From positions 62,001 to 126,000 of the forward strand of contig NZ_JAJHNP010000015.1 of assembly GCF_020819595.1 (NCBI RefSeq): a DNA stretch of 64,000 bases. Reading direction: 5' to 3'. Source of the DNA: Streptomyces barringtoniae. Lineage in GTDB: Bacteria > Actinomycetota > Actinomycetes > Streptomycetales > Streptomycetaceae. How positions within the stretch are numbered: the first letter of the stretch is position 1; each line of letters opens with the position of its first letter. The translations under genes and the position numbers were made by a program. The notes beneath the pieces were generated by a model, which saw only the letters and a list, made by a program, of their open reading frames with translations, ran no database searches and had not been told where the DNA came from. Below, one piece after another: positions 1 to 11,561 of this stretch.

Positions 1-1
1 G

Positions 2-1189
2 TCACCCTCCGCGTCCGGTGTCGACCTGCCCTGGACGGCACCCCAGACGGTCGCCCTGCTCAGCGAGTTCTCGCGCAGCGACCTGATGCTGGCCCGGCGC
101 GGCTTCCTCGGCACCTCCCTGGCGCTGTCCGCGGGTCCCTCCCTCATCGAGCCCATGCAGCGCTGGCTCGTCCCGAGCCCCACCTCCCCCCTCCCGCCGG
201 AGCCGGACCCCCTCCTCGACTCCCGCAGGCCGGGCCGCCTCTCCAAGCCCGAGCTGGACCTCCTGGAGTCCACCACGCGGATGTTCCGGCAGTGGGACGC
301 CCAGTGCGGTGGCGGCCTGCGCCGCAAGGCGGTCGTCGGCCAGCTGCACGAGGTCACCGACCTGCTCCAGGAACCCCAGCCCGAGGCCACCACCCGCAAG
401 CTCTTCAAGGTCGCCGCCGAGCTGGCCGAACTGGCGGGCTGGATGTCGTACGACGTGGGCCTGCAGCCCACCGCGCAGAAGTACTTCGTCCTCGCCCTGC
501 ACGCGGCCAAGGAGGCCGGCGACAAGCCCCTCGGCTCGTACATCCTCTCCAGCATGAGCCGCCAGATGATCCACCTCGGCCGGCCCGACGACGCCCTGGA
601 GCTGATCCACCTCGCCCAGTACGGCAGCCGCGACTGTGCGAGCCCGCGCACCCAGTCCATGCTGTATGCGATGGAGGCCCGTGCCTACGCCAACATGGGC
701 CAGCCCGGCAAGACCAAGCGCGCGGTCCGCATGGCCGAGGACACCTTCGCCGAGGCCGACGAGTGGGACGAGCCGGACCCCGACTGGATCCGCTTCTTCT
801 CCGAGGCCGAGCTGTACGGCGAGAACTCCCACTCCTTCCGCGACCTCGCCTACGTCGCCGGACGCAGCCCCGCCTACGCCTCCCTCGCCGAGCCGCTGAT
901 GCGGAAGGCGGTGGAGAAGTTCGCCGACGACGGCGAGCACCAGCGGTCGTACGCGCTGAACCTGATCGGCATGGCCACCGTGCACCTGCTCCAGCGCGAG
1001 CCCGAGCAGAGCACGGTGTATGCCTCCCAGGCCATGGACATCGCCAAGAAGGTCCGCTCCGAGCGTGTGAACACTCGTATTCGAAAGACGGTCGACACGG
1101 CCGTACGGGACTACGGCGACCTCACCGCCGTGGCCGACCTCATCGATCAGCTCTCCGTCGAACTGCCGGAGACCGCCGAAGCGGTCTGA
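2..1189 (+). CDS. nsdA: NsdA-like TPR regulator (5' end outside window)
   Basis: The reading frame is open from the first bases of the window, so the start lies upstream. The visible 395 residues are mostly helical and resemble tetratricopeptide-type repeats (for example the stretches around 500-700 and 900-1060), with no enzymatic motif. In Streptomyces a protein of this type, NsdA, is encoded directly upstream of amtB and is known as a negative regulator of sporulation and antibiotic production. The assignment rests on this gene order plus the helical repeat character. The internal RRGFLGTSLALSAG stretch looks like a Tat signal but is not at the N terminus. The N-terminal part cannot be judged from this window. 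Confidence 0.75.
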   Translation, partial: SPSASGVDLPWTAPQTVALLSEFSRSDLMLARRGFLGTSLALSAGPSLIEPMQRWLVPSPTSPLPPEPDPLLDSRRPGRLSKPELDLLESTTRMFRQWDAQCGGGLRRKAVVGQLHEVTDLLQEPQPEATTRKLFKVAAELAELAGWMSYDVGLQPTAQKYFVLALHAAKEAGDKPLGSYILSSMSRQMIHLGRPDDALELIHLAQYGSRDCASPRTQSMLYAMEARAYANMGQPGKTKRAVRMAEDTFAEADEWDEPDPDWIRFFSEAELYGENSHSFRDLAYVAGRSPAYASLAEPLMRKAVEKFADDGEHQRSYALNLIGMATVHLLQREPEQSTVYASQAMDIAKKVRSERVNTRIRKTVDTAVRDYGDLTAVADLIDQLSVELPETAEAV

Positions 1190-1392
1190 CGCACCCGGCT
1201 CCCCCCGCCCCGGCCGCGGCCGGTCCTCTCGAACTGCCCGACTCGGCTCCCCCACGCCAGGTCATCGGGAGGCCCGCCGCGGCCGGCCTGTGTCACCGCG
1301 GGGATGATCTTCCGGCGATGGTTGCGTCACGATAACGATCGCCGAGCCGCGAATCCGGTGGTTCATCCAGGCGTAACAAGCAGGGTGCCTTC

Positions 1393-1408
1393 GTCACCCC
1401 GGCGAAAC
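1393..1408 (+). promoter_or_regulatory. GlnR-type half-site upstream of amtB
   Basis: GTCAC, six bases, then GAAAC matches the Streptomyces GlnR consensus gTnAc-n6-GaAAc exactly. It lies about 130 bases before the amtB start, in a 346-base gap after the nsdA-like gene. A poorer copy begins with GTAAC at 1373, but its spacing to the good site is 20 rather than 22 bases. GlnR is the known activator of amtB-glnK-glnD in Streptomyces. Apart from this the gap shows only G+C-rich short inverted repeats. Confidence 0.6.
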
Positions 1409-1535
1409 AACGAGGGGCTTCCACCGAAACCGCGCTGCGTCAATCTCGTGGCGCATAACCGGCCCACACCCCACACCCGCCGGACCGCTCAGGCACCGCC
1501 CGCACGGGGCCGTACCAACCGACGAGGAGACGCCG

Positions 1536-2879
1536 ATGGCACCAGCCATCACGCTTGCCGCGGAGGCACCCAAGCTGTCGTCCGCGAACACAGGCTTCAT
1601 GCTCATTGCTTCCGCCCTGGTGCTGATCATGACGCCGGGTCTCGCCTTCTTCTACGGGGGCATGGTCCGCGTCAAGAGCACCCTGAACATGCTGATGATG
1701 AGCTTCATCAGCATGGGGATCGTCACCATTCTGTGGGTGCTCTACGGCTTCTCCCTCGCCTTCGGCACGAACAACGGCCTCATCGGCTGGGACTCCGACT
1801 GGTTCGGCCTCCGCAAGATCGGTCTGACCGAGCTCTGGCCCGGTTACACCATCCCGATCTTCGTGTTCATGGTCTTCCAGATGATGTTCGCGATCATCAC
1901 CCCGGCCCTGATAAGCGGCGCCCTCGCGGACCGCGTCAAGTTCTCGGCCTGGTCGCTGTTCATCGCCCTGTGGCTCACGCTCGTCTACGTTCCGGTCGCC
2001 CACTGGGTCTGGGGTGCCGACGGCTGGGCCTTCAAGCTCGGTGTGATCGACTTCGCGGGTGGTACGGCGGTCCACATCAACGCGGGCGCGGCGGCGCTCG
2101 GTGTCATCCTCGTCATCGGCAAGCGCGTCGGCTTCAAGAAGGACCCGATGCGCCCGCACAGTCTCCCGCTGGTCATGCTCGGTGCCGGTCTGCTGTGGTT
2201 CGGCTGGTTCGGATTCAACGCGGGCTCCTGGCTCGGCAACGACGACGGCGTCGGCGCGCTGATGTTCGTCAACACGCAGGTCGCGACGGCCGCCGCCATG
2301 CTGGCCTGGCTCGCCTACGAGAAGATCCGCCACGGCGCGTTCACCACGCTGGGCGCCGCCTCCGGCGCGGTCGCCGGTCTGGTCGCGATCACCCCGTCCG
2401 GCGGCGCGGTCTCCCCGATCGGCGCGATCGCCGTCGGCGCCATCGCCGGTGTCGCCTGCGCCGCGGCCGTGGGCCTGAAGTTCAGGTTCGGCTACGACGA
2501 CTCCCTCGACGTCGTCGGCGTCCACATGGTCGGCGGCATCATCGGCTCCCTGCTGATCGGCTTCTTCGCCACCGGCAAGGGCCAGTCCACCGCGACCGGT
2601 GTCTTCTACGGCGACCACTCCTTCACCCAGCTGTGGAAGCAGTGCGCCGGTGTCGGCGCGGTCCTCGCCTACTCGCTGATCGTCTCCGCGGTCCTCGCCT
2701 TCCTGCTCGACAAGACGATCGGCATGCGGGTCACCGAGGACGAGGAGATCTCCGGCATCGACCAGGCCGAGCACGCCGAGACCGCCTACGACTTCAGCGG
2801 CGCCGGCGGCGGTGTCATCGGCTCCGCCGCGCACGCCCCCGCCCCGGCCGCCACGCAGATCAAGAAGGTGGACGCATGA
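1536..2879 (+). CDS. amtB: AmtB ammonium transporter
   Basis: A 447-residue integral membrane protein of the Amt/Rh family, predicted to carry ammonium or ammonia across the cytoplasmic membrane. Eleven hydrophobic segments fill the length. The two pore histidines of the family are present: one in GGTAVHINAG (residue 180) and one in DVVGVHMVGG (about residue 330). The start ATG is preceded by GACGAGGAGA at good spacing. The stop codon overlaps the glnK start (ATGA), so the two are translationally coupled, as expected for AmtB and the PII protein that blocks it. A GlnR-type half-site lies upstream. Confidence 0.97.
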   Translation: MAPAITLAAEAPKLSSANTGFMLIASALVLIMTPGLAFFYGGMVRVKSTLNMLMMSFISMGIVTILWVLYGFSLAFGTNNGLIGWDSDWFGLRKIGLTELWPGYTIPIFVFMVFQMMFAIITPALISGALADRVKFSAWSLFIALWLTLVYVPVAHWVWGADGWAFKLGVIDFAGGTAVHINAGAAALGVILVIGKRVGFKKDPMRPHSLPLVMLGAGLLWFGWFGFNAGSWLGNDDGVGALMFVNTQVATAAAMLAWLAYEKIRHGAFTTLGAASGAVAGLVAITPSGGAVSPIGAIAVGAIAGVACAAAVGLKFRFGYDDSLDVVGVHMVGGIIGSLLIGFFATGKGQSTATGVFYGDHSFTQLWKQCAGVGAVLAYSLIVSAVLAFLLDKTIGMRVTEDEEISGIDQAEHAETAYDFSGAGGGVIGSAAHAPAPAATQIKKVDA

Positions 2880-3214
2880 AGCTCATCACCGCCGTCGTCA
2901 AGCCCCACCGGCTGGATGAGATCAAGGAGGCCCTGCAGGCCTTCGGCGTCCACGGCCTGACGGTCACCGAGGCCAGCGGCTACGGTCGTCAGCGGGGCCA
3001 CACCGAGGTCTACCGCGGTGCCGAGTACACCGTCGACCTGGTCCCGAAGATCCGCATCGAGGTGCTGGCCGAGGACGACGACGCCGAGCAGCTGATCGAG
3101 GTCATCGTCAAGGCGGCCCGAACCGGCAAGATCGGTGACGGCAAGGTCTGGTCCCTGCCGGTCGAGACGGCCGTACGGGTCCGCACCGGCGAGCGCGGCC
3201 CGGACGCGCTCTGA
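2876..3214 (+). CDS. glnK: GlnK, PII nitrogen signal protein
   Basis: A 112-residue PII family protein, the usual length. It begins MKLITAVVKPHRLDEIKEAL and carries the T-loop sequence ending RGAEYTVD with Tyr51. This tyrosine is modified in the family, by adenylylation in actinobacteria. PII trimers bind ATP, ADP and 2-oxoglutarate, and dock on AmtB to stop ammonium uptake. The start overlaps the amtB stop by four bases, and glnD, encoding the modifying enzyme, follows after 29 bases. The gene is therefore the middle member of an amtB-glnK-glnD operon. Confidence 0.97.
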   Translation: MKLITAVVKPHRLDEIKEALQAFGVHGLTVTEASGYGRQRGHTEVYRGAEYTVDLVPKIRIEVLAEDDDAEQLIEVIVKAARTGKIGDGKVWSLPVETAVRVRTGERGPDAL

Positions 3215-3243
3215 CACGACGGGCACAAGACAGGAGTCGCTGG

Positions 3244-5688
3244 GTGACGGGAGCGGACGTGCGCACGGAAGCAGAGGACTCGGGACCCAGCGGCTACGCG
3301 GCGGCCCGGCTGCGCCTCCTCACGGAGGGGGCGCGGTCCGGGCCGCCGCGCCGTGCCGCCCTCGCGGAACTGACCGACGACTGGCTCGCCGGACTGTTCA
3401 CGGCGGCCGCCGAGGGGCTCTCGGGCGTATCCCTGGTCGCCGTCGGCGGCTACGGCCGGGGCGAGCTGTCCCCGCGCAGCGACCTGGACCTGCTCCTGCT
3501 GCACGACGGCTCCGACCAGAAGGCGGTCGCCGCCCTGGCCGACCGCCTCTGGTATCCCGTCTGGGACCTGGGACTCGCGCTCGACCACTCCGTGCGCACC
3601 CCGGCGGAGGCCCGCAAGACCGCCGGGGAGGATCTGAAAGTCCAACTCGGGCTCCTGGACGCCCGTCACCTCGCCGGTGACCGCGGCCTCACCGCCGGCC
3701 TGCGTACGGCCGTCCTCGCCGACTGGCGCAACCAGGCCCCCAAACGCCTCCCCGAACTGCAGGAACTCTGCTCCGAACGCGCCGAACGCCAGGGCGAGCT
3801 GCAGTACCTGCTCGAACCCGACCTCAAGGAGGCGCGCGGAGGGTTGCGCGACGCCACCGCCCTGCGCGCCGTAGCCGCCTCCTGGCTCGCCGACGCCCCG
3901 CGCGAGGGCCTCGCCGACGCCCGCCGGCGCCTGCTCGACGTCCGGGACGCCCTGCACCTGGCGACCGGCCGCGCCACCGACCGGCTCGCGCTGCAGGAGC
4001 AGGACCAGGTGGCGGCCGAGCTGGGGCTGCTGGACGCCGACACCCTGCTGCGGCAGGTCTACGAGGCGGCGCGGGTCATCTCGTACGCCAGCGACGTCAC
4101 CTGGCGCGAGGTGGGGCGCGTGCTGCGTTCGCGGGCCGTCCGTCCGCGGCTGCGCGCCATGCTGGGCGGCGGCAAGCCCGTCACCGAGCGCTCCCCGCTC
4201 GCCGAGGGCGTGGTGGAACAGGACGGCGAAGTGGTGCTCGCCCGTGCCGCGCGCCCCGAACGCGACCCCGTGCTCCCCCTGCGCGCCGCGGCCGCCGCCG
4301 CGCAGGCAGGCCTCCCGCTCTCCCTGCACGCCGTACGGCGCATGGCCGCCATCGCGCGCCCCTTGCCCACGCCCTGGCCCGCCGAGGCCCGCGAGCAGCT
4401 GGTCACGCTGCTCGGCTCCGGCCGGCCGACCGTGGACGTCTGGGAGGCACTGGAGGCGGAGGGCCTGATCAGCCGCCTCCTGCCGGACTGGGAACGGGTC
4501 CGCTGCCGCCCGCAGCGCAACGCCGTCCACCTCTGGACGGTCGACCGGCACCTGATCGAGACGGCGGTCCGCGCCTCCGAACTGACCCGCCGCGTCAGCC
4601 GCCCCGACCTGCTCCTGGTCGCCGCCCTGCTGCACGACATCGGCAAGGGCTGGCCCGGCGACCACTCGGTGGCCGGCGAGATCATCGCCAAGGACGTGGC
4701 GGCGCGGATCGGCTTCGACCGCGCGGACGTGGACGTGCTGTCCGCCCTGGTCCGCCACCACCTGCTGCTGATCGAGACGGCCACCCGCCGCGACCTCGAC
4801 GACCCGGCCACGGTCCGCTCGGTCGCCGAGGCGGTCGGCACCCAGAGCACGCTGGAACTGCTGCACGCCCTGACCGAGGCCGACGCGCTCGCCACCGGAC
4901 CCGCGGCCTGGTCCTCCTGGCGCGGCTCCCTCGTCGCCGACCTGGTCCGGCGGGTCTCCGCCGTGCTCGCCGGCGACGCCCCCGACGAGCCGGAGCCCGT
5001 CGCGCCCACGGCCGAGCAGGAGCGGCTGGCGATCGAGGCGTACCGCACGCGCGGCCCGGTCCTCGCGCTGCGCGCCCAGACGGAACCGGCCACCGACGAG
5101 GAGGCGTCCGGCGAACCCCTCGGCGTGGAGCTGCTCATCGCCGTACCCGACCAGCCCGCCGTCCTCCCCGCCGTCGCCGGTGTCCTCGCCGTGCACCGCC
5201 TCACGGTCCGTACGGCGGAACTCAGCGCCCTGAGCCTGCCCGACGACGTCGACGACGGCTCGGTGCTGCTGCTCAACTGGCGGGTGGCCGCCGAGTACGG
5301 CTCGCTGCCGCAGGCGGCCCGGCTGCGCGCCGACCTCGTCCGCGCCCTGGACGGCACTCTGGACATCGCCGGCCGCCTCGCCGAACGGGACGCGGCCTAT
5401 CCGAGGCGCCGTGGCTGGGTCGCCCCGCCACCGAGGGTGACCGTCGCTCCGGCGGCCTCCCACCACGCCACGGTGATCGAGGTGCGCGCCCAGGACGCCC
5501 CGGGCCTGCTGCACCGGATCGGCATGGCCCTGGAGAAGGCCGGCGTGCGGGTGCGGAGCATGCACGTCAGCACGCTGGGCTCCAACGCGGTGGACGCGTT
5601 CTACGTCACGACCGGTACGGGGGCGCCGCTGCCGGCGCAGGACGCGGGGTCGCTCGCGCGGGTGCTGGAGGAGACGCTGCGGGGGTGA
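3244..5688 (+). CDS. glnD: GlnD, PII adenylyltransferase
   Basis: An 814-residue bifunctional PII-modifying enzyme with a GTG start. The nucleotidyltransferase motif GGYGRGELSPRSDLD lies at residues 68-82, with metal-binding Asp80 and Asp82. A central HD domain is marked by LLHDIGKGWPGDHS (His464-Asp465), the deadenylylating half in the family. Two C-terminal ACT domains begin near residues 628 and 744 and should sense glutamine. In Streptomyces GlnD adenylylates, rather than uridylylates, GlnK at Tyr51. It is the last gene of the amtB operon, followed by a strong hairpin. Confidence 0.97.
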   Translation: MTGADVRTEAEDSGPSGYAAARLRLLTEGARSGPPRRAALAELTDDWLAGLFTAAAEGLSGVSLVAVGGYGRGELSPRSDLDLLLLHDGSDQKAVAALADRLWYPVWDLGLALDHSVRTPAEARKTAGEDLKVQLGLLDARHLAGDRGLTAGLRTAVLADWRNQAPKRLPELQELCSERAERQGELQYLLEPDLKEARGGLRDATALRAVAASWLADAPREGLADARRRLLDVRDALHLATGRATDRLALQEQDQVAAELGLLDADTLLRQVYEAARVISYASDVTWREVGRVLRSRAVRPRLRAMLGGGKPVTERSPLAEGVVEQDGEVVLARAARPERDPVLPLRAAAAAAQAGLPLSLHAVRRMAAIARPLPTPWPAEAREQLVTLLGSGRPTVDVWEALEAEGLISRLLPDWERVRCRPQRNAVHLWTVDRHLIETAVRASELTRRVSRPDLLLVAALLHDIGKGWPGDHSVAGEIIAKDVAARIGFDRADVDVLSALVRHHLLLIETATRRDLDDPATVRSVAEAVGTQSTLELLHALTEADALATGPAAWSSWRGSLVADLVRRVSAVLAGDAPDEPEPVAPTAEQERLAIEAYRTRGPVLALRAQTEPATDEEASGEPLGVELLIAVPDQPAVLPAVAGVLAVHRLTVRTAELSALSLPDDVDDGSVLLLNWRVAAEYGSLPQAARLRADLVRALDGTLDIAGRLAERDAAYPRRRGWVAPPPRVTVAPAASHHATVIEVRAQDAPGLLHRIGMALEKAGVRVRSMHVSTLGSNAVDAFYVTTGTGAPLPAQDAGSLARVLEETLRG

Positions 5689-5731
5689 CCTCGCGACCGT
5701 GTGTTCCCCGCCGCCGCAGGGGTTTCGCCCT

Positions 5732-5763
5732 CGTCCGCCCACTCTCGGGAGTGGGCGAGGACG
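5732..5763 (+). terminator. Hairpin between glnD and ffh
   Basis: CGTCCGCCCACTC pairs with GAGTGGGC and GGACG, giving a 13-base-pair stem with a two-base bulge and a four-base TCGG loop. It lies 43 bases after the glnD stop and about 70 bases before ffh. No U-tract follows, as is usual for terminators in high-G+C actinobacteria. Confidence 0.6.
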
Positions 5764-5833
5764 AATAGCTTGCGGGGCCGGATACCCTGGAGGGCAGCCC
5801 GAACCGACTCCGACCTCGAGGACCGACGCCACC

Positions 5834-7384
5834 GTGTTCGACACCCTCTCCGACCGCCTCAGCGCGACTTTCAAGAATCTCCGCGGGAAGGGGCGCCTCA
5901 GCGAGGCGGACATCGACGCCACGGCGCGCGAGATCCGTATCGCGCTCCTCGAAGCGGACGTCGCCCTCCCTGTCGTCCGGACCTTCATCAAGAACGTCAA
6001 GGAAAGGGCTCTGGGCGCCGAGGTCTCGCGCGCGCTGAACCCGGCCCAGCAGGTCCTGAAGATCGTCAACGACGAGCTCGTCACCATCCTCGGCGGCGAG
6101 ACCCGGCGGCTTCGCTTCGCCAAGCAGCCGCCCACCGTGATCATGCTGGCGGGTCTGCAGGGTGCCGGTAAGACCACCCTCGCGGGCAAGCTAGCCAAGT
6201 GGCTCAAGGAGCAGGGCCACTCGCCGCTGCTGGTCGCCGCCGACCTCCAGCGCCCGAACGCCGTCAACCAGCTGAGCGTGGTCGCCGACCGCGCCGGCGT
6301 CGCCGTCTACGCGCCCGAGCCGGGCAATGGCGTCGGTGACCCGGTCAAGGTCGCCAAGGACTCCATCGACTTCGCGAAGTCCAAGGTCCACGACATCGTG
6401 ATCGTGGACACCGCCGGCCGCCTCGGTATCGACGCCGAGATGATGCAGCAGGCCGCGGACATCCGGGACGCGGTCTCCCCGGACGAGATCCTGTTCGTCG
6501 TCGACGCGATGATCGGTCAGGACGCCGTCAACACGGCCGAGGCCTTCCGTGACGGCGTCGGCTTCGACGGCGTGGTGCTCTCCAAGCTCGACGGTGACGC
6601 CCGCGGTGGTGCCGCCCTGTCGATCCGGCAGATCACCGGCAAGCCGATCATGTTCGCGTCCAACGGCGAGAAGCTGGACGACTTCGACGCCTTCCACCCT
6701 GACCGGATGGCCTCCCGCATCCTCGACCTGGGTGACCTGCTCACCCTGATCGAGCAGGCGGAGAAGACCTTCAGCCAGGAAGAGGCCGCCAAGATGGCCT
6801 CGAAGCTGGCGTCCAAGAAGGGCCAGGACTTCACCCTGGACGACTTCCTGGCCCAGATGGAACAGGTCCGGAAGATGGGCAGCATCTCCAAGCTGCTCGG
6901 CATGCTCCCGGGCATGGGCCAGATCAAGGACCAGATCCAGAACATCGACGAGCGGGACGTCGACCGCACCGCCGCGATCATCAAGTCGATGACCCCGGGC
7001 GAGCGCCAGGACCCGACGATCATCAACGGCTCCCGCCGCGCCCGTATCGCCAAGGGTTCCGGCGTCGAGGTCAGCGCGGTGAAGAACCTGGTCGAGCGGT
7101 TCTTCGAGGCCCGCAAGATGATGTCCCGCATGGCCCAGGGCGGCGGCATGCCGGGCATGCCGGGGATCCCGGGCATGGGCGGCGGCCCCGGCCGGCAGAA
7201 GAAGCAGCAGAAGAAGGCCAAGGGCAAGCAGCGCTCCGGCAACCCGATGAAGCGCAAGCAGCAGGAGCTGGAGGAGGCCCAGCGCCGCGAGGCCGCCGCG
7301 CAGGCCGGAAACGCCTTCGGGCTGCCGCAGCAGAGCGGCCAGGACTTCGAGCTGCCGGACGAGTTCAAGAAGTTCATGGGCTGA
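5834..7384 (+). CDS. ffh: Signal recognition particle GTPase Ffh
   Basis: A 516-residue SRP54 protein. It recognises signal sequences at the ribosome, together with 4.5S RNA, and delivers ribosomes to FtsY. An N-terminal helical bundle precedes the G domain with P-loop GLQGAGKTT, followed by DTAGR and SKLDGDARGG motifs. The C-terminal M domain is rich in methionine, with MPGMPGIPGMGGGPGR near residue 440, and ends in a basic tail. The GTG start at 5834 gives the normal length; in-frame codons further upstream run through the terminator-like hairpin and were not used. The SRP RNA gene is not in this window. Confidence 0.97.
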   Translation: MFDTLSDRLSATFKNLRGKGRLSEADIDATAREIRIALLEADVALPVVRTFIKNVKERALGAEVSRALNPAQQVLKIVNDELVTILGGETRRLRFAKQPPTVIMLAGLQGAGKTTLAGKLAKWLKEQGHSPLLVAADLQRPNAVNQLSVVADRAGVAVYAPEPGNGVGDPVKVAKDSIDFAKSKVHDIVIVDTAGRLGIDAEMMQQAADIRDAVSPDEILFVVDAMIGQDAVNTAEAFRDGVGFDGVVLSKLDGDARGGAALSIRQITGKPIMFASNGEKLDDFDAFHPDRMASRILDLGDLLTLIEQAEKTFSQEEAAKMASKLASKKGQDFTLDDFLAQMEQVRKMGSISKLLGMLPGMGQIKDQIQNIDERDVDRTAAIIKSMTPGERQDPTIINGSRRARIAKGSGVEVSAVKNLVERFFEARKMMSRMAQGGGMPGMPGIPGMGGGPGRQKKQQKKAKGKQRSGNPMKRKQQELEEAQRREAAAQAGNAFGLPQQSGQDFELPDEFKKFMG

Positions 7385-7429
7385 GTCCGTCCCAGAAGTT
7401 CATGGGCACGGTCCCGCTCGTACGTCCTT

Positions 7430-7461
7430 GAGGGCGCTCCCCGGCCGAGGGGGGCGCCCTC
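7430..7461 (+). terminator. Hairpin after ffh
   Basis: GAGGGCGCTCC and GGGGCGCCCTC form an 11-base-pair stem with one mismatch, 46 bases after the ffh stop and before the ftsH-like gene. It is probably the ffh transcription terminator. Confidence 0.6.
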
Positions 7462-7501
7462 AGCGCATGCCGACGTCCGCCATATGCCTTAACGTCCAGA
7501 T

Positions 7502-9438
<1,937 letters not shown>

Positions 9439-9442
<4 letters not shown>

Positions 9443-10389
9443 GGCACGCGCGCGACGAGGTAACGGAAGACGTTCGGCATCCACACGGTCCCGTCCGGGC
9501 GCCGGTAGGGGTGCAGGGCCTCCGTCAGCTCCTTGTCGACCTGCTTGGCGTCCGTCGCCGCGATCGCCGCGTCGAACAGGCCGGTCGAGAGCAGCCCCCG
9601 TACGGCGCTGTCGACGTCGGCGTACCCGAACGGACAGGCCACCCGCCCCGAGCCGTCCGGTTTCAGCCCCGCCCGCTGGGCGACCTCCTCCAGGTCGTCC
9701 CGCCGGGCGGGCCGCCAGCTGCGCGCACTGCGCAGTGGATCGGCCAGTTTCGTCGCCACCCGCAGCACCGAGGAGGTGGCGCAGCGCTCCGGCGGACCCC
9801 AGCCGGCCAGCACCACGGCGGCCCCGCGCACGGCCAGCGGCAGCGCGTCCGCCAGCAGCTCGCCGAGCCCCTCGGAGTCGCCCGCGAGGCACCCGATCGG
9901 CTCGAAGACGGTCACCAGGGTGTAGGCGGCGGTCTCCGCCCCGGGCACCTCACGGGGTGAGCCCGCGACGAGTGTCACGGCACGCGCGCGTGTGGGGCCG
10001 CTCGCGCCGTGCCCCCCGCCGTCGCCGTACCGGGCGCGCCCGGTGCCGCCGCGCACACCGGGCGTGCCGAAGGCGCCCCCGTCGGCGGCGCGCGAGGTGT
10101 CCGGCAGCAGGCGCTGGCGGGCGAGCGCGAGCCGCTCGGGGGAGGCGGCGTCGACCCCGGTGACGGTGGCACCTCTGCCGGCCGCCAGCAGCAGCGCGAG
10201 CCCGGCGCCGCAGCGCAGGCCCAGCAGCCGGGTGGCGGGACCCGCTTCGAGTCGTTCGTAGACGGCTTCGTAGAGCGGCACCAGCATCCGCTCCTGGATC
10301 TCGGACCAGTCACGCGCGCGTGCGCACAGCTCCACGCGGGGTGCGGAATCCGCGTGAGGCAGGTGCTGCCGCACGAGCGTAGGTGTCAT
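9439..10389 (-). CDS. Class I SAM-dependent methyltransferase-like protein
   Basis: A protein of about 316 residues, starting at ATG 10389; a TTG five codons upstream is a weaker option. Residues 55-64 (LLGLRCGAGL) resemble SAM-binding motif I, and an acidic residue ends the next strand (GVD, Asp80). The rest fits a Rossmann-type methyltransferase, with GWGPPERC later on. The substrate is unknown. It lies opposite the ftsH-like gene, and the two stop codons overlap. A conserved gene of this kind sits at this place in Streptomyces, but I know of no function. Confidence 0.7.
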
Positions 10390-10964
10390 AGGTAAGCGCC
10401 CCAATCCGCCGTGAGTTCACCGCTGTGCCCGGTTGCGTGGCCCCCGTGCCGTGCGCACGCACTTCCCACGTATGTCAGGTAACTCCCGGCTCGCTGCCCC
10501 GTCCAGGGGTCGTGGGGCCCCGCTTGGGCTCCGGGCGCCGGTGTGGCGAGATTTCACGTCCCGGCAATCTGGATGGCCGTACGGTGTCCGCTCCGGGCGA
10601 ACCGGCCGGTACCGGGGGCCGGACGGGTGCGGGGGTAACGTCACGCGCGCCGCGGACGCTGACCGGAGTGAGGCCGCACGACGAGAGCGGCCGAAACGCC
10701 TCTTGCGCACCCGCCGACCACAACCGCGCCGGGCGCTGCAGGCCAAACCCGGGGGGCCCGCAGGGCCTCGTTCGAGGGTGGTGGTGGGCGACGGATGGGC
10801 GTACGGCGGACTACGCACCAGCTTGTTACGAGCTGTGCGGCTTCTCCGCAGATCAGCGCACCCGCCCTCGTCCGGACGCATCAGTGCCAACTGACGGGTA
10901 CGTGCAAATTATTTGGGATGGCCCGGAATAGGAACACATTCGAGCTCCCGCTCGTTGTCATTAC
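10390..10964 (+). other. 575-base intergenic region
   Basis: This gap separates the start of the methyltransferase gene from the SprT-like gene, so it should carry two divergent promoters. Open frames cross it on both strands, but their products are arginine- and proline-rich and lack Streptomyces third-position bias, so I regard them as noncoding. The stretch before 10965 is relatively A+T-rich (around 10904-10940) and is the likely promoter for the downstream gene. No clear hexamer pair is seen. Confidence 0.5.
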
Positions 10965-11561
10965 GTGAGCACGACACAGACACCACCTGTACTCGCCGCA
11001 GAGCTGGCGCAGGCGTGGGCCGACATTCAGCGGTACCACCCCGAGCTGCCGGACCTTGCCGCGCCAGAGTCCCTGATCGGGGAGTCGTCGTCCGCGTGCG
11101 GACACGAGCTCTCCTTCGAACGACTGCTCCATGAAGCAGTCCATGGCATCGCCGCCGCCCGTGGGATCCGCGACACCTCCCGCGCCGGCCGTTACCACAA
11201 CCGCCGTTTCCTCGCGATCGCCGAGGAGCTGGGCCTGGACCACCCCGAGGAGCCGCACCCGAGCAGCGGCTTCTCACTGGTCACGCTCAACCCCGAGGCC
11301 AAGCGGCGCTACCGTCCCACCATCGAGCGGCTGCAGCGCGCGCTGAGGGCGCACACGGCGGCGACCTCCTCGGACACCACCCGCTCCTTCCGCGGCCCGG
11401 CCGCCCGGCACGGCTCCTCCGGCGGCGGAGTCCGGGTCAAGGCGGTCTGCGACTGCGGCCGCAACGTCCGCGTGGTGCCCTCGGTCCTCGCCCAGGCCCC
11501 CATCGTCTGCGGCGGCTGCGGCAAGCCGTTCAGAATCCCGGAGGTCGCGGGAGCGGCGTGA
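10965..11561 (+). CDS. SprT-like putative zinc metalloprotein
   Basis: A 198-residue protein with a GTG start. HEAVHG at residues 56-61 (His56, Glu57, His60) matches the HExxH zinc-metallopeptidase pattern and resembles SprT-like domains. Near the C terminus, CDCG and CGGCG form a likely zinc ribbon (two CxC/CxxC pairs), also typical of SprT-like proteins. The middle is rich in Arg, Ser and Gly. Substrate and role are unknown. It stands alone before the rpsP operon, and about 300 bases separate it from rpsP. Confidence 0.65.
   Translation: MSTTQTPPVLAAELAQAWADIQRYHPELPDLAAPESLIGESSSACGHELSFERLLHEAVHGIAAARGIRDTSRAGRYHNRRFLAIAEELGLDHPEEPHPSSGFSLVTLNPEAKRRYRPTIERLQRALRAHTAATSSDTTRSFRGPAARHGSSGGGVRVKAVCDCGRNVRVVPSVLAQAPIVCGGCGKPFRIPEVAGAA

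Noticed and set aside
86..170. Tat-like RRGFLGTSLALSAG segment as a signal peptide at ATG 86
   Set aside because: The frame is open upstream and the segment is internal to an NsdA-like regulator.
3010..6267. 1085-codon open frame on the minus strand opposite glnD and ffh
   Set aside because: It is the high-G+C shadow of two well-supported genes; the product is Arg-, Gly- and Ala-rich with no domain.
10425..10931. Plus- and minus-strand open frames in the 10.4-10.9 kb gap
   Set aside because: Mutually overlapping, Arg/Pro/Gly-rich, no ribosome-binding site or coding bias; treated as intergenic.
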